Assembly (NCBI RefSeq): GCF_018860565.1
Contig: NZ_JAHKPS010000022.1
Span: 485,195-549,194 of the forward strand
Length of the DNA stretch: 64,000 nucleotides
Reading direction: 5' to 3'
Source of the DNA: Winogradskyella psychrotolerans
GTDB lineage: Bacteria > Bacteroidota > Bacteroidia > Flavobacteriales > Flavobacteriaceae
Translations under genes and position numbers: made by a program
In this document: positions 23,724 to 32,345 of the stretch, piece by piece
Position numbering within the stretch: position 1 is the first letter of the stretch
Layout of the letters: every line of letters starts with the position of its first letter
The notes under the pieces: model-generated
Databases searched by the model: none
Seen by the model: the letters and a program-made list of their open reading frames with translations, nothing else
What the model was told of the DNA's origin: nothing

Positions 23724-24629
23724 ATGATAGTTAACCCTCAATTATTTAACTATAGATTAATTATAGGTTCTTTATTAGTCGTTTTAACTGTTTTAGGAAT
23801 ATATAGCTTTAATAAATATAAGTCAAATGAATCCTATGAAGAATTCTTAAAACAAGAAAAAGTTTTGATAGAAACCGAACTATCAGACTTGTTATTAAGT
23901 TATGACGAACTGAGCCAAGACTATGATCTTATGGCTTCTCAGCTCCAAGAAGCAAAATTAGAGACTAAGGTTGCCTTAGATTCTTTAAGATTATTAAATA
24001 GTGATTTATCCATTATCACTAGGTTTAAAGAGCAGCTTGTAGTTTTAAAATCTAAGAGTAAAGTGCTACTTCGCACCATTGACTCGCTAAATTCTGCTAA
24101 TATTAAATTGCAGAATGAAAAACGTTATGCCTTAAATACTATAAAACAGAATAAAAGCACTATAAATGAATTGGTCGTTGTTAATAGCGATTTAGAAGAA
24201 GTCAATGACTCATTACACAAATCTATTTATAATGCAGCGATTTTAAAAGCGAGTAATGTTAATGCAACATCTTATAAATTAAAGTCTGGTAAAAAACGTT
24301 TTACAGATAAAGCAAAACGTGCCAATGCCATTGATGTGTGTGTAACGTTGAATGAAAATCCACTAGCATTAAAAGGAAAAAAAGATATTTATATTCAAAT
24401 TGTGAGTCCACAAGGAAACGTGATTTCTGATAAAGGAGAAGTGGTTTTTGGTGATGCATCATTAAATTACAGTAAAAGAGAAATTGTAAATTATGATAAC
24501 GAAAATCTAGAAATTTGTACTGCAATTATTGCAGATAAGAATGAGCAACCTTTTCAAAAAGGACATTATTTTATCAATATCTTTCACAGAAATATAAAAT
24601 TAGGGAGTACAAGTATTATTCTAATATAA
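23724..24629 (+). CDS. Membrane-anchored coiled-coil protein, function unknown
   Basis: A 301-residue protein with one transmembrane helix at residues 11-27, then about 150 residues of predicted coiled coil (ELSDLLLSYDELSQDYDLMASQ onwards), and a C-terminal beta-rich domain (from about 195: KRANAIDVCVTLNENPLALKGKKDIYIQIVSP). The topology is a short cytoplasmic tail with the bulk in the periplasm. I recognise it as a type common in flavobacteria but know no function. A near-match promoter TAATTTCG lies about 25 bases upstream. It is followed by a terminator at 24661-24697. Confidence 0.8.
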   Translation: MIVNPQLFNYRLIIGSLLVVLTVLGIYSFNKYKSNESYEEFLKQEKVLIETELSDLLLSYDELSQDYDLMASQLQEAKLETKVALDSLRLLNSDLSIITRFKEQLVVLKSKSKVLLRTIDSLNSANIKLQNEKRYALNTIKQNKSTINELVVVNSDLEEVNDSLHKSIYNAAILKASNVNATSYKLKSGKKRFTDKAKRANAIDVCVTLNENPLALKGKKDIYIQIVSPQGNVISDKGEVVFGDASLNYSKREIVNYDNENLEICTAIIADKNEQPFQKGHYFINIFHRNIKLGSTSIILI

Positions 24630-24660
24630 TAGAAGTAAATAAATAACGATATAATTTTTG

Positions 24661-24697
24661 AAAAACCGTTCTGTTAATCAGAGCGGTTTTCTATTTT
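24661..24697 (+). terminator. Terminator overlapping the glyS promoter
   Basis: AAAACCGTTCTG, loop TTAAT, CAGAGCGGTTTT, then CTATTTTT. The T-rich tail doubles as the -7 element of the next gene (24692-24699). Confidence 0.8.
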
Positions 24698-24699
24698 TG
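24692..24699 (+). promoter_or_regulatory. Promoter -7 element of the glycyl-tRNA synthetase gene
   Basis: TATTTTTG matches TAnnTTTG exactly and ends seven bases before the ATG, so the transcript would be almost leaderless. Confidence 0.5.
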
Positions 24700-24706
24700 C
24701 AGTATT

Positions 24707-26245
24707 ATGGCAAACGAAGATCAATTTAAAAAAGTAATCTCTCACGCAAAGGAGTATGGTTACGTGTTTCAGAGTAGTGAAATCTACGATGGACTTAGCG
24801 CAGTATATGATTATGCTCAAAATGGAGTAGAATTAAAGAAAAATATTAGAGACTATTGGTGGAAAGCCATGGTACAAATGCATGATAATATTGTAGGAAT
24901 TGATGCTGCAATATTTATGCATCCAACCACATGGAAGGCTTCTGGCCACGTCGATGCATTTAGTGATCCTTTAATTGATAATAAGGATTCTAAAAAACGT
25001 TATAGAGCCGATGTTTTAGTAGAAGATTATTGTGCTAAAATTGAAGCAAAAATTGAAAAGGAAGTTAAAAAAGCAGAAAAACGCTTTGGAGAAGCTTTTA
25101 ATAAAGAAGAATTTATTTCTACTAACGGACGTGTTGTTGGTTATCAAGAAAAAATCGATTCTATTTTAAAACGTTTAGGGCAATCTTTAGAAAAAGAAGA
25201 TTTAGCAGACGTAAAAGCATTAATTGAAGAATTAGAGATTGCTTGTCCTGTTTCAGGAAGTCGCAATTGGACGGACGTTAAGCAATTCAACTTAATGTTT
25301 GGAACTAAACTTGGCGCATCTGCAGAATCTGCAATGGACTTGTATTTAAGACCGGAAACAGCGCAAGGTATTTTTGTGAATTTCTTAAACGTTCAGAAAA
25401 CAGGACGTATGAAGATTCCTTTCGGAATTGCACAAACCGGAAAAGCATTTAGAAATGAGATTGTAGCAAGACAATTTATTTTTAGAATGCGTGAGTTTGA
25501 ACAAATGGAAATGCAGTTTTTTATAAAACCAGGCACACAAAAAGAATGGTTTGACTATTGGAAGGACGCACGTTTAAAATGGCATAAATCACTTGGTTTA
25601 GGTGAAGATAATTACCGTTTCCACGATCACGAAAAATTAGCACATTACGCTGATGCGGCTACTGATATTGAATTTAAATTCCCATTTGGTTTTAAAGAAT
25701 TAGAGGGAATTCACTCGCGTACAGATTTCGATTTAAAACAACACGAAGAGTTTTCAGGAAAGAAACTTCAGTATTTTGATCATGAAGATAACGCAAGTTA
25801 CACACCTTATGTATTAGAAACGTCTATAGGTTTAGACCGTATGTTCTTAGCCGTCTTCTCAAATGCTTTAGTCGAAGAAGAATTAGACAACAATACAACT
25901 AGAACTGTTTTAAAATTACCAGCAGTTTTAGCACCTACAAAAGCAGCGATTTTACCATTGGTTAAAAAAGATGGTTTACCAGAAATTGCAAAACAAATTG
26001 TAGATGATTTAAAGTGGGATTTTAACGTGACTTATGATGAAAAGGATGCCGTTGGAAGACGTTACAGAAGGCAAGATGCTAATGGAACCCCATTTTGTAT
26101 TACGGTAGATCATGATACTTTAGAAGACCAATCTGTTACGATTCGTCATAGAGATACGATGGAACAAAAACGTGTGAAGATTGAAGACTTAAAAGCTATT
26201 ATAAAAGCTGAGGTTGATGTAAAGCATTGGCTTCAAAAAATGTAA
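24707..26245 (+). CDS. glyS: Glycine--tRNA ligase (homodimeric type)
   Basis: A 512-residue class II synthetase of the eukaryote/archaea-like alpha2 type used by Bacteroidota, not the GlyQ/GlyS two-subunit type. It starts with the catalytic-domain motif GYVFQSSEIYDGLSAVYDYAQNGVELKKNI, has motif 2 at FRNEIVARQFIFRMREFEQMEMQFF (about 247-271), motif 3 at ETSIGLDRMFLAVF (about 370-383), and a C-terminal anticodon-binding domain from about residue 410. It charges tRNA-Gly in the cytoplasm. The gene stands as a single unit with promoter and terminator visible. Confidence 0.96.
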   Translation: MANEDQFKKVISHAKEYGYVFQSSEIYDGLSAVYDYAQNGVELKKNIRDYWWKAMVQMHDNIVGIDAAIFMHPTTWKASGHVDAFSDPLIDNKDSKKRYRADVLVEDYCAKIEAKIEKEVKKAEKRFGEAFNKEEFISTNGRVVGYQEKIDSILKRLGQSLEKEDLADVKALIEELEIACPVSGSRNWTDVKQFNLMFGTKLGASAESAMDLYLRPETAQGIFVNFLNVQKTGRMKIPFGIAQTGKAFRNEIVARQFIFRMREFEQMEMQFFIKPGTQKEWFDYWKDARLKWHKSLGLGEDNYRFHDHEKLAHYADAATDIEFKFPFGFKELEGIHSRTDFDLKQHEEFSGKKLQYFDHEDNASYTPYVLETSIGLDRMFLAVFSNALVEEELDNNTTRTVLKLPAVLAPTKAAILPLVKKDGLPEIAKQIVDDLKWDFNVTYDEKDAVGRRYRRQDANGTPFCITVDHDTLEDQSVTIRHRDTMEQKRVKIEDLKAIIKAEVDVKHWLQKM

Positions 26246-26251
26246 TTATAA

Positions 26252-26279
26252 AGTCCCGATAAATCAGGCATCTTTAATA
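26252..26279 (+). repeat. Degenerate stop-proximal repeat, copy E
   Basis: AGTCCCGATAAATCAG then GCATCTTTAATA aligns by eye with about 17 of 27 positions of the repeat following ahcY and the ferredoxin gene. It begins seven bases after the glyS stop. Weak on its own. Confidence 0.3.
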
Positions 26280-26285
26280 AAACCG

Positions 26286-26325
26286 AAAACACCCAAGCTT
26301 ATAAGTTTGGGTGTTTTGTTTTTAT
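26286..26325 (+). terminator. Terminator of glyS
   Basis: AAAACACCCAAGCTT / AAGTTTGGGTGTTTT stem followed by T-rich sequence, about 40 bases after the glyS stop and before the convergent efflux operon. Confidence 0.85.
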
Positions 26326-26359
26326 GAATTAATGCTAGTAAAGGCAATTATATATCATA

Positions 26360-27505
26360 CTAATGGCTATGGCCTCCTTCACTATCATTTAAAAGCATTC
26401 CAATACCTTTAACTAAGATTTTTTTATCTTTCAAGTCTTCTGAATTTAAAATTTCTACAACGTCTTCTGTTGCTTTTCCAATAGTTACTTTTACTTTTTC
26501 GAGATGAAATTCATTGTTTTCTTTCGTTTTTAAAACCAGAACATAATTAGCCTCTTCTAAGCTAATTATCGCTTCTTTTGGTAAACCTATACGTTTTGTA
26601 CTATCAGTAATAATTTCAGCATCTACAAACATGCCAACAATAAAATGATCTTCGTCGTTATCTATATGACCATGAACTTGAACTCGTCTACTCTCTCCGT
26701 CAATTGTGGTGCCCACTAAATGAACGTCTGCATTAAAGGTTTGATCTGAAGCTTCAGGAATCTGAAATCTAATTTTTTGTCCTTTTTTAATAGCCATTAT
26801 ATCCTTTTCAAAAACCGATAATTCCAAATGAACATGATGTGTGTCCACAATTTCTAAAATAACATCACTTGGAGAAACATAGGTGCCATTACTCACGTTT
26901 ACTTTAGTTACAAATCCGTCAATTGGTGCATATAAATTAATACTCGATGAAATAGTGCCTTGTTCTACACGTTGTGGATTAATATGCATCATCTGTAATT
27001 TTTTACGTAAGCCGTTGTAGTGTGCTAAGTTGCTTTTATAGGTGCTTTCTGCTTTTAAATAATTTTTTTCAGACGTAATTTGTTCATCAAATAAGGTTTT
27101 TTGTCTGTTAAATTCCGATTTTAAGTAATTTAATTGCTCGGCGACTTCTAGATAGTTTTGCTGTATTTCGACATATTCAGGATTTTCAAGTGTAACTAAA
27201 AGTTGGCCTTTTTTTACTTCGCTACCAATTAATAAAGGTGTTTTAGTAACGTAGCCACCAATAAAAGTTGAAATACTTGATTTGTTTTGTGGTGGCACAT
27301 CAATCATGCCATTGACTTTTATACCTTCGTTAAAATCAAATTCCTCTATATTTCCAAAAGCCATGTTTTCACTTTTAAATTGTGCTTGTGTGACGGTTAT
27401 ATCCTCATGCACCTCTTCAGTTGGTGTAACTCCCAATACATTGTTTTTTTCTTTTTCGCAAGCTGTGATAAGCAGGGCGAATATTATGATATGTAGATAT
27501 TTCAT
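26360..27505 (-). CDS. RND efflux periplasmic adaptor (CzcB/CusB-type)
   Basis: A 381-residue membrane-fusion protein. A lipoprotein signal ends at Cys16 (LLITAC). The order of parts is typical: barrel-sandwich half (KSSISTFIGGYVTKTPLLIGSEVKKGQLLVTLENPEY), coiled-coil hairpin (about 110-160), second sandwich half (INLYAPIDGFVTKVNVSNGTYVSPSD), beta-barrel and membrane-proximal domain. It joins the inner-membrane pump to the outer-membrane channel. The gene starts two bases after the pump gene's stop. The C-terminus ends GGHSH, a small possible metal-binding tail. Confidence 0.93.
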   Translation of the reverse strand: MKYLHIIIFALLITACEKEKNNVLGVTPTEEVHEDITVTQAQFKSENMAFGNIEEFDFNEGIKVNGMIDVPPQNKSSISTFIGGYVTKTPLLIGSEVKKGQLLVTLENPEYVEIQQNYLEVAEQLNYLKSEFNRQKTLFDEQITSEKNYLKAESTYKSNLAHYNGLRKKLQMMHINPQRVEQGTISSSINLYAPIDGFVTKVNVSNGTYVSPSDVILEIVDTHHVHLELSVFEKDIMAIKKGQKIRFQIPEASDQTFNADVHLVGTTIDGESRRVQVHGHIDNDEDHFIVGMFVDAEIITDSTKRIGLPKEAIISLEEANYVLVLKTKENNEFHLEKVKVTIGKATEDVVEILNSEDLKDKKILVKGIGMLLNDSEGGHSH

Positions 27506-27507
27506 TT

Positions 27508-30500
27508 TTAAAATAGTTTTAAAATAAGGTGATTAATGTTGATGACAGTTTGGTTGTATGCGTTTAAATTATCTAGATAAGACAGCTCAATATCTTTAGC
27601 TGTTTCTAAACTTTGGATGTATTGAAAAAAGTCAATTTCACCTTCTTTAAAAGTGCGGTTGGCTGTTTTTATAATTTCATCTTTTAAACGTTTTCCTTGT
27701 GTATCGTAATAATTTATAGCTTCGTTGTATTTGCTTAGTGTGGTTAAGAGTGATTTATATTCGGCATTTAATTGCACTTCATAATCTTGTTTTTGTTCTG
27801 TAATAATGTCTTTAGCAATTTTTAAGGCTTTAATTTTTGAAGAATTTCCAAAGAACAGTAGCGGAATTTTTATGCCAAATTGATAACCCTTGATATTCGT
27901 ATTTAATTGGTCGTTGGTGCCTTGAAAATATTCAAAATTAAGGTCTGGCAAAAGGTTTTGCTTTTCAGCTTTATAACGTGCATTTTGATACGTTTTAGCA
28001 CTTTCAAAATACAATAAACCAGAATTATCTTGAAGCGAAGGACTTTGTAAGTTAAGCTTTACTAAGTCTTTGTCTACAATGTCTAAAGTGTCTACTTGTA
28101 CAATGGCTTTTAACTGTTCTTTAGAAAACTGAACGTCTTGTAAAGCTTGATGATATAGGGTTTGCAGTTGTTTTTGCTTCGATTCTGCGGTGATGGTTTC
28201 CAAATAATTAGTTTCACCAAGTTCAAAGCGTCGTGCCGATTTTTGTGCAAAATCTTGATACAAACTATCTAAAAATCGATAGGTTTCAGCTTTCTGCTTC
28301 ATATAACTCAACTGATAATAAGCTGAATAGACTTGTTTTTTAACCTCTTGGAATTGTAAGTTGTACTTAGATTCTTGCAAATTAACCAAGGCTTTATTTA
28401 CATTTTTTTCAGCAAAATAAACCGTTGGAAATTTGAAATTTTGAGCAATACCAAACACTTTTAAGGGCTCATTATTTATAGCCATATTGTTTTCGTCATA
28501 ATTATAATAGAGCTCTGTTTTATCAAAACTAAAGGCGCTTCCAACAAAAGCAGCGCTTTTTTCAATTTGTAATTTAGACGCTTTTAAGCTAGCGTTGTTT
28601 TCTATTGCTAAATCTAAAGTTTGTGTTACGGTAAGTTTAGATTGTGCATTGCCATTCCACATGCATAGAAAACCAATAATGGTTACAACTGTTGTTTTAT
28701 TCATTTTTAAAACTGTTTTTTGTTTAAACCATGTGTATAAAACGGGTAAAACCACTAAGGTTAAGATGGTTGCGGTAAATAAGCCGCCAATTACCACAGT
28801 AGCTAAAGGGCGTTGCACTTCTGCGCCAGCATTGGTTGAAATGGCCATTGGTAGAAATCCTAATGCGGCCGCTAAAGCAGTTAATAATACAGGTCTTAGA
28901 CGTTCAGTAGTTCCTCTTTTTACTAAGGATTCAATCGTTTCATTAGCATTTTCTTCTTGTAAGGCTTTAAAATGTTCAATTAATACAATGCCGTTAAGGA
29001 CAGCAATTCCGAAGAGTGCAATAAACCCAACTCCTGCCGAGATGCTAAATGGTAAATCGCGTAACCATAATAATAAAATGCCACCAACTGCAGCGAGAGG
29101 AATGGCAGAATATACAATTAAAGCTTCCTTTACTGAATCAAAAGCAAAATACAAGAGTATAAAAATTAAAGCCAAGGCAATTGGAACAACAATTAACAAT
29201 CTGTCTTTAGCACTTTGTAAATTTTCGAATTGACCTCCGTAAGTAATCGTATAGCCAACAGGAAGTTTTAATTGGGTGTTGAGAATTGATCTGACATCAT
29301 CTACTACCGATTCTAAATCCCTATTTCTAACATTAATACCAACAACAATGCGGCGTTTAGTGTCGTCTCTAGAAATTTTAGCAGGTCCTTCTGTATATGT
29401 TATATCTGCTAATTCGCTTAATGGAATTTTGTTTCCGTTAGGCACATCAATATATAAGTCTTGAAGGCTAGCCAAATTTTTTCTGCTCGATTCATCTAAA
29501 CGCATCACTAAATCAAACCGCTTTTCTCCTTCAAACACATTACCAACCGTTCCTCCTGCAAATCCCATTGAAATCAAATGATTTATATCTGAAATATTAA
29601 GACCATAACGTGCTATTTTTTGCCGATTGAAAATCACACTCATTTGTGGTAACCCCTCAACTTTTTCAACTATAATATCGGAAGCTCCTTCAACATGTTC
29701 AATTAAGGCTTTAACGTCATCTGCTTTTTTTGCTAAAACGGATAAATCATCACCAAAAATTTTAATAGCAACATCTGCTCTCACTCCGGTAATGAGTTCA
29801 TTAAAACGCATTTCTATTGGTTGCGTAAACTCCACATCCATACCCGGAATAATAGAAAGTGCCTCTTTAAATTTATCTGCCAATTCATCTTTACTCGCTG
29901 CAGAGACCCATTCCGTTTTAGGTTTTAGTTTTATAATAACATCACTTTCTTCCATAGACATTGGGTCTGTTGGGACTTCAGCCGCACCAATTCTAGTAAC
30001 CACTTGATTTACTTCGGGGAAATTGTCAAGTAGAATCTGTTCTATTTTTGTAGTAATTTCTATGGTTTTTCCTAATGAAGTTCCCGTTTTAAGTACGGGT
30101 TGAATCACAAAATCTCCTTCATCTAAAGTCGGTACAAATTCACCTCCCATTTTACTGAATATTAAAACACTAATTGCTAATAAAAGTGACGATACTATAA
30201 TGACCACTTTTTTATGGGCTAAGGACCAATTAATAATAGGTTGATACCCTTTATTAATAATATTCATTAAACGTACCGAAACGTTTTTTGATGATTGTTT
30301 ATTAGGTTTTAGAAATAACGAAGCTACCACAGGAACGTAGGTTAAACACAACAACATGGCACCAATTAAAGCAAAGCTAAAGGTCAATGCCATTGGTCTA
30401 AACATTTTGCCCTCCACACCGCTTAAAGCTAAAATAGGAATGAAAACAATTAAGATGATTAATTGTCCAAAAATGGCAGAATTCATCATTTTAGAGGCGC

Positions 30501-31830
30501 TTTTTAGTGTAATAGCATCAATTTCTGTCTGTTTTGCTTGTTTATGGAGTGCTTTTAATTTATCGTTTTGCGAAATAATTTGAAAAGCAATAAACTCTAC
30601 GATAATAACAGCGCCATCTATAATGATTCCAAAATCGATAGCTCCAAGACTCATTAAGTTGGCGTCAACGCCAAACACATTCATCATAGAAATGGCAAAC
30701 AATAAACTTAAAGGGATTACAGAAGCGACTACTAAGCCAGAACGCAGATTTCCAAGTAACAAAACCACCACAAAAATGACAATGAGTGAGCCCAGAATTA
30801 AGTTTTCTGAAACTGTAAAAGTCGTTTTGTTAATGAGTTCGCTACGTTCTAAAAAACCATTGATAAACACACCTTCTGGTAAGGTATGTTGTATGGATGC
30901 TACGCGTTCTTTTACGGCATCTATGATGGCTTTAGAATTTCCATCTTTAATCATCATTATTTGCCCTAAAACTTTTTCGCCTTCACCATTTCCAGTTATA
31001 GCTCCAAAGCGTGTAGCGCTTCCAAAACCAACTTTGGCAACATCTTTAATGTATATTGGTGTCGTTACATTTTTAACTACAATATTTTCAATATCGTCTA
31101 AGGTTTTCACCAAACCTTCACCACGAATAAAAAAAGATTCATCATTTTTTTCAATATAACCACCCCCAGCAACACTGTTATTTTTTTCTAATGCATTGTA
31201 AATTTCAGAAATCGAAATATTCATAGCATGTAATTGCTTCGGATTGATGGCAACTTCGTATTGTTTTAAAAATCCGCCCCAAGTATTCACTTCAACGACC
31301 CCAGGAATTCCAGAAAGTTGGCGTTTTACAACCCAATCTTGGATGGTTCTTAGATTGGTTGCAGAATACTGGTCTTCATAACCCGGTTTTACATCTAAAA
31401 TGTATTGATAAATTTCACCCAAACCTGTTGTGATTGGTCCCATTTCCGGACTTCCAAAGCCTTCTGGGATTTTTTCTGTTGCCGATTTTATTTTCTCGGC
31501 AATCAGTTGTCTAGGAAGAAAGGTGCCCATATCATCTTCAAAAACAATGGTAACTACAGAAAGACCAAATTTTGATACGGAACGGATTTCTTCTACGCCT
31601 GGCAAATTTGCCATTTCCAATTCTACAGGATAGGTAATGAATTGTTCAACATCTTGCGTCGATAAATTGCTCGATGTGGTAATAACTTGTACTTGGTTAT
31701 TAGTAATATCTGGAACAGCTCCAATAGGAATTTGGGTTAAGGATAAAATACCAAAACCAATAATAAATGCTGTAAACAGGAAAATAATCAGCTTGTTTTT
31801 TAAGCTGAACTTTATAATGTGTTCTAACAT
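27508..31830 (-). CDS. Heavy-metal RND pump fused to a TolC-like outer-membrane factor
   Basis: A 1440-residue fusion. Residues 1-1040 are a complete CzcA/CusA-type proton-driven pump with 12 transmembrane segments and two large periplasmic loops. The TM4 motif DFGIIIDGAVIIVE has Asp399, Asp405 and Glu412, the proton-relay residues of the CzcA (Co/Zn/Cd) class; the CusA copper class differs here. At Met1043 a new signal-peptide-like segment begins (MNKTTVVTIIGFLCMWNGNAQ), followed by an outer-membrane efflux protein domain of about 375 residues (LTVTQTLDLAIENNASLKASK onward) to the end. The adaptor gene follows after two bases. The whole tripartite exporter is thus encoded by two genes. Fusions of this kind occur in other Bacteroidota. 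Confidence 0.94.
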   Translation of the reverse strand: MLEHIIKFSLKNKLIIFLFTAFIIGFGILSLTQIPIGAVPDITNNQVQVITTSSNLSTQDVEQFITYPVELEMANLPGVEEIRSVSKFGLSVVTIVFEDDMGTFLPRQLIAEKIKSATEKIPEGFGSPEMGPITTGLGEIYQYILDVKPGYEDQYSATNLRTIQDWVVKRQLSGIPGVVEVNTWGGFLKQYEVAINPKQLHAMNISISEIYNALEKNNSVAGGGYIEKNDESFFIRGEGLVKTLDDIENIVVKNVTTPIYIKDVAKVGFGSATRFGAITGNGEGEKVLGQIMMIKDGNSKAIIDAVKERVASIQHTLPEGVFINGFLERSELINKTTFTVSENLILGSLIVIFVVVLLLGNLRSGLVVASVIPLSLLFAISMMNVFGVDANLMSLGAIDFGIIIDGAVIIVEFIAFQIISQNDKLKALHKQAKQTEIDAITLKSASKMMNSAIFGQLIILIVFIPILALSGVEGKMFRPMALTFSFALIGAMLLCLTYVPVVASLFLKPNKQSSKNVSVRLMNIINKGYQPIINWSLAHKKVVIIVSSLLLAISVLIFSKMGGEFVPTLDEGDFVIQPVLKTGTSLGKTIEITTKIEQILLDNFPEVNQVVTRIGAAEVPTDPMSMEESDVIIKLKPKTEWVSAASKDELADKFKEALSIIPGMDVEFTQPIEMRFNELITGVRADVAIKIFGDDLSVLAKKADDVKALIEHVEGASDIIVEKVEGLPQMSVIFNRQKIARYGLNISDINHLISMGFAGGTVGNVFEGEKRFDLVMRLDESSRKNLASLQDLYIDVPNGNKIPLSELADITYTEGPAKISRDDTKRRIVVGINVRNRDLESVVDDVRSILNTQLKLPVGYTITYGGQFENLQSAKDRLLIVVPIALALIFILLYFAFDSVKEALIVYSAIPLAAVGGILLLWLRDLPFSISAGVGFIALFGIAVLNGIVLIEHFKALQEENANETIESLVKRGTTERLRPVLLTALAAALGFLPMAISTNAGAEVQRPLATVVIGGLFTATILTLVVLPVLYTWFKQKTVLKMNKTTVVTIIGFLCMWNGNAQSKLTVTQTLDLAIENNASLKASKLQIEKSAAFVGSAFSFDKTELYYNYDENNMAINNEPLKVFGIAQNFKFPTVYFAEKNVNKALVNLQESKYNLQFQEVKKQVYSAYYQLSYMKQKAETYRFLDSLYQDFAQKSARRFELGETNYLETITAESKQKQLQTLYHQALQDVQFSKEQLKAIVQVDTLDIVDKDLVKLNLQSPSLQDNSGLLYFESAKTYQNARYKAEKQNLLPDLNFEYFQGTNDQLNTNIKGYQFGIKIPLLFFGNSSKIKALKIAKDIITEQKQDYEVQLNAEYKSLLTTLSKYNEAINYYDTQGKRLKDEIIKTANRTFKEGEIDFFQYIQSLETAKDIELSYLDNLNAYNQTVININHLILKLF

Positions 31831-31896
31831 AATTCAAAAAAATAAAATTTAATAAATGCCCGTTTTAATAAACAGGATTAAAAATCTAAAAATGAA

Positions 31897-32286
31897 TTAT
31901 GCGTGTTTGGGTGGTTGAAAAACAGATAGTTTCTCAAAATTAGTATGAGAATCTGTGTAATAAAAGTTGAAAGGAGTTTTTATAAAACTTTGAGGAGTAA
32001 AATTAAAAGCAATTATAGGATTTATAAAAGGGATGCTCATGTGAGAACATAATTGATGTGCATCTTTAAATGGTAAATCCTGATGTTCATCATGCTCATT
32101 ATCGTGATCAACCTTGGCATCTCCATAATGTTCTGCTAGAAACTGATAAAAGGTGTCTCCGTACATTTCTTTATGAAACTCAGCATGCTCCAATAATATT
32201 CCAAACTTAGAAAGATCTTCTATGCCTATATTGAAACTTTGAAAAAGTATCAAAATTGAATATGTAAAAGCTACTATTTTGTTCAT
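31897..32286 (-). CDS. His/Asp-rich exported protein heading the metal efflux operon
   Basis: A 129-residue protein with a hydrophobic N-terminus (residues 1-20, AFTYSILILFQSF) that could be a signal peptide or anchor. A histidine- and acid-rich stretch (VDHDNEHDEHQDLPFKDAHQLC, about 59-80) and a further HM, HTN and PPKHA ending give a likely metal-binding surface. No named family is recognised. It lies 66 bases before the pump gene on the same strand and is probably the first gene of the operon. I infer a periplasmic metal buffer or sensor. It could be a flavobacterial-specific accessory of RND pumps. Confidence 0.7.
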   Translation of the reverse strand: MNKIVAFTYSILILFQSFNIGIEDLSKFGILLEHAEFHKEMYGDTFYQFLAEHYGDAKVDHDNEHDEHQDLPFKDAHQLCSHMSIPFINPIIAFNFTPQSFIKTPFNFYYTDSHTNFEKLSVFQPPKHA

Positions 32287-32294
32287 AACGATTA

Positions 32295-32302
32295 CGAAGA
32301 TA
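32295..32302 (-). promoter_or_regulatory. Possible -7 element of the metal efflux operon
   Basis: The minus strand has TATCTTCG, one base off TAnnTTTG, nine bases before the ATG at 32286. It lies just downstream of the palindrome at 32323-32340. Confidence 0.3.
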
Positions 32303-32322
32303 CAAATTTTCGTATTTAGACT

Positions 32323-32340
32323 ATGTAATAATGGTTACAT
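32323..32340. promoter_or_regulatory. Candidate operator: ATGTAA-N6-TTACAT
   Basis: An 18-base inverted repeat with perfect six-base arms, 37 bases before the first gene of the metal efflux operon and near the expected -33 position. Its shape resembles Fur/Zur-family boxes. Short AT-rich palindromes are common, so this is tentative. Confidence 0.3.
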
Positions 32341-32345
32341 ATCGC

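Noticed and set aside
28595..29233. Open frame of 212 codons on the plus strand inside the efflux pump gene
   Set aside because: It is antisense to a gene with full domain support and has no recognisable protein features.
30623..31159. Open frame of 178 codons on the plus strand inside the same pump gene
   Set aside because: Low-complexity shadow of the pump coding sequence on the opposite strand.
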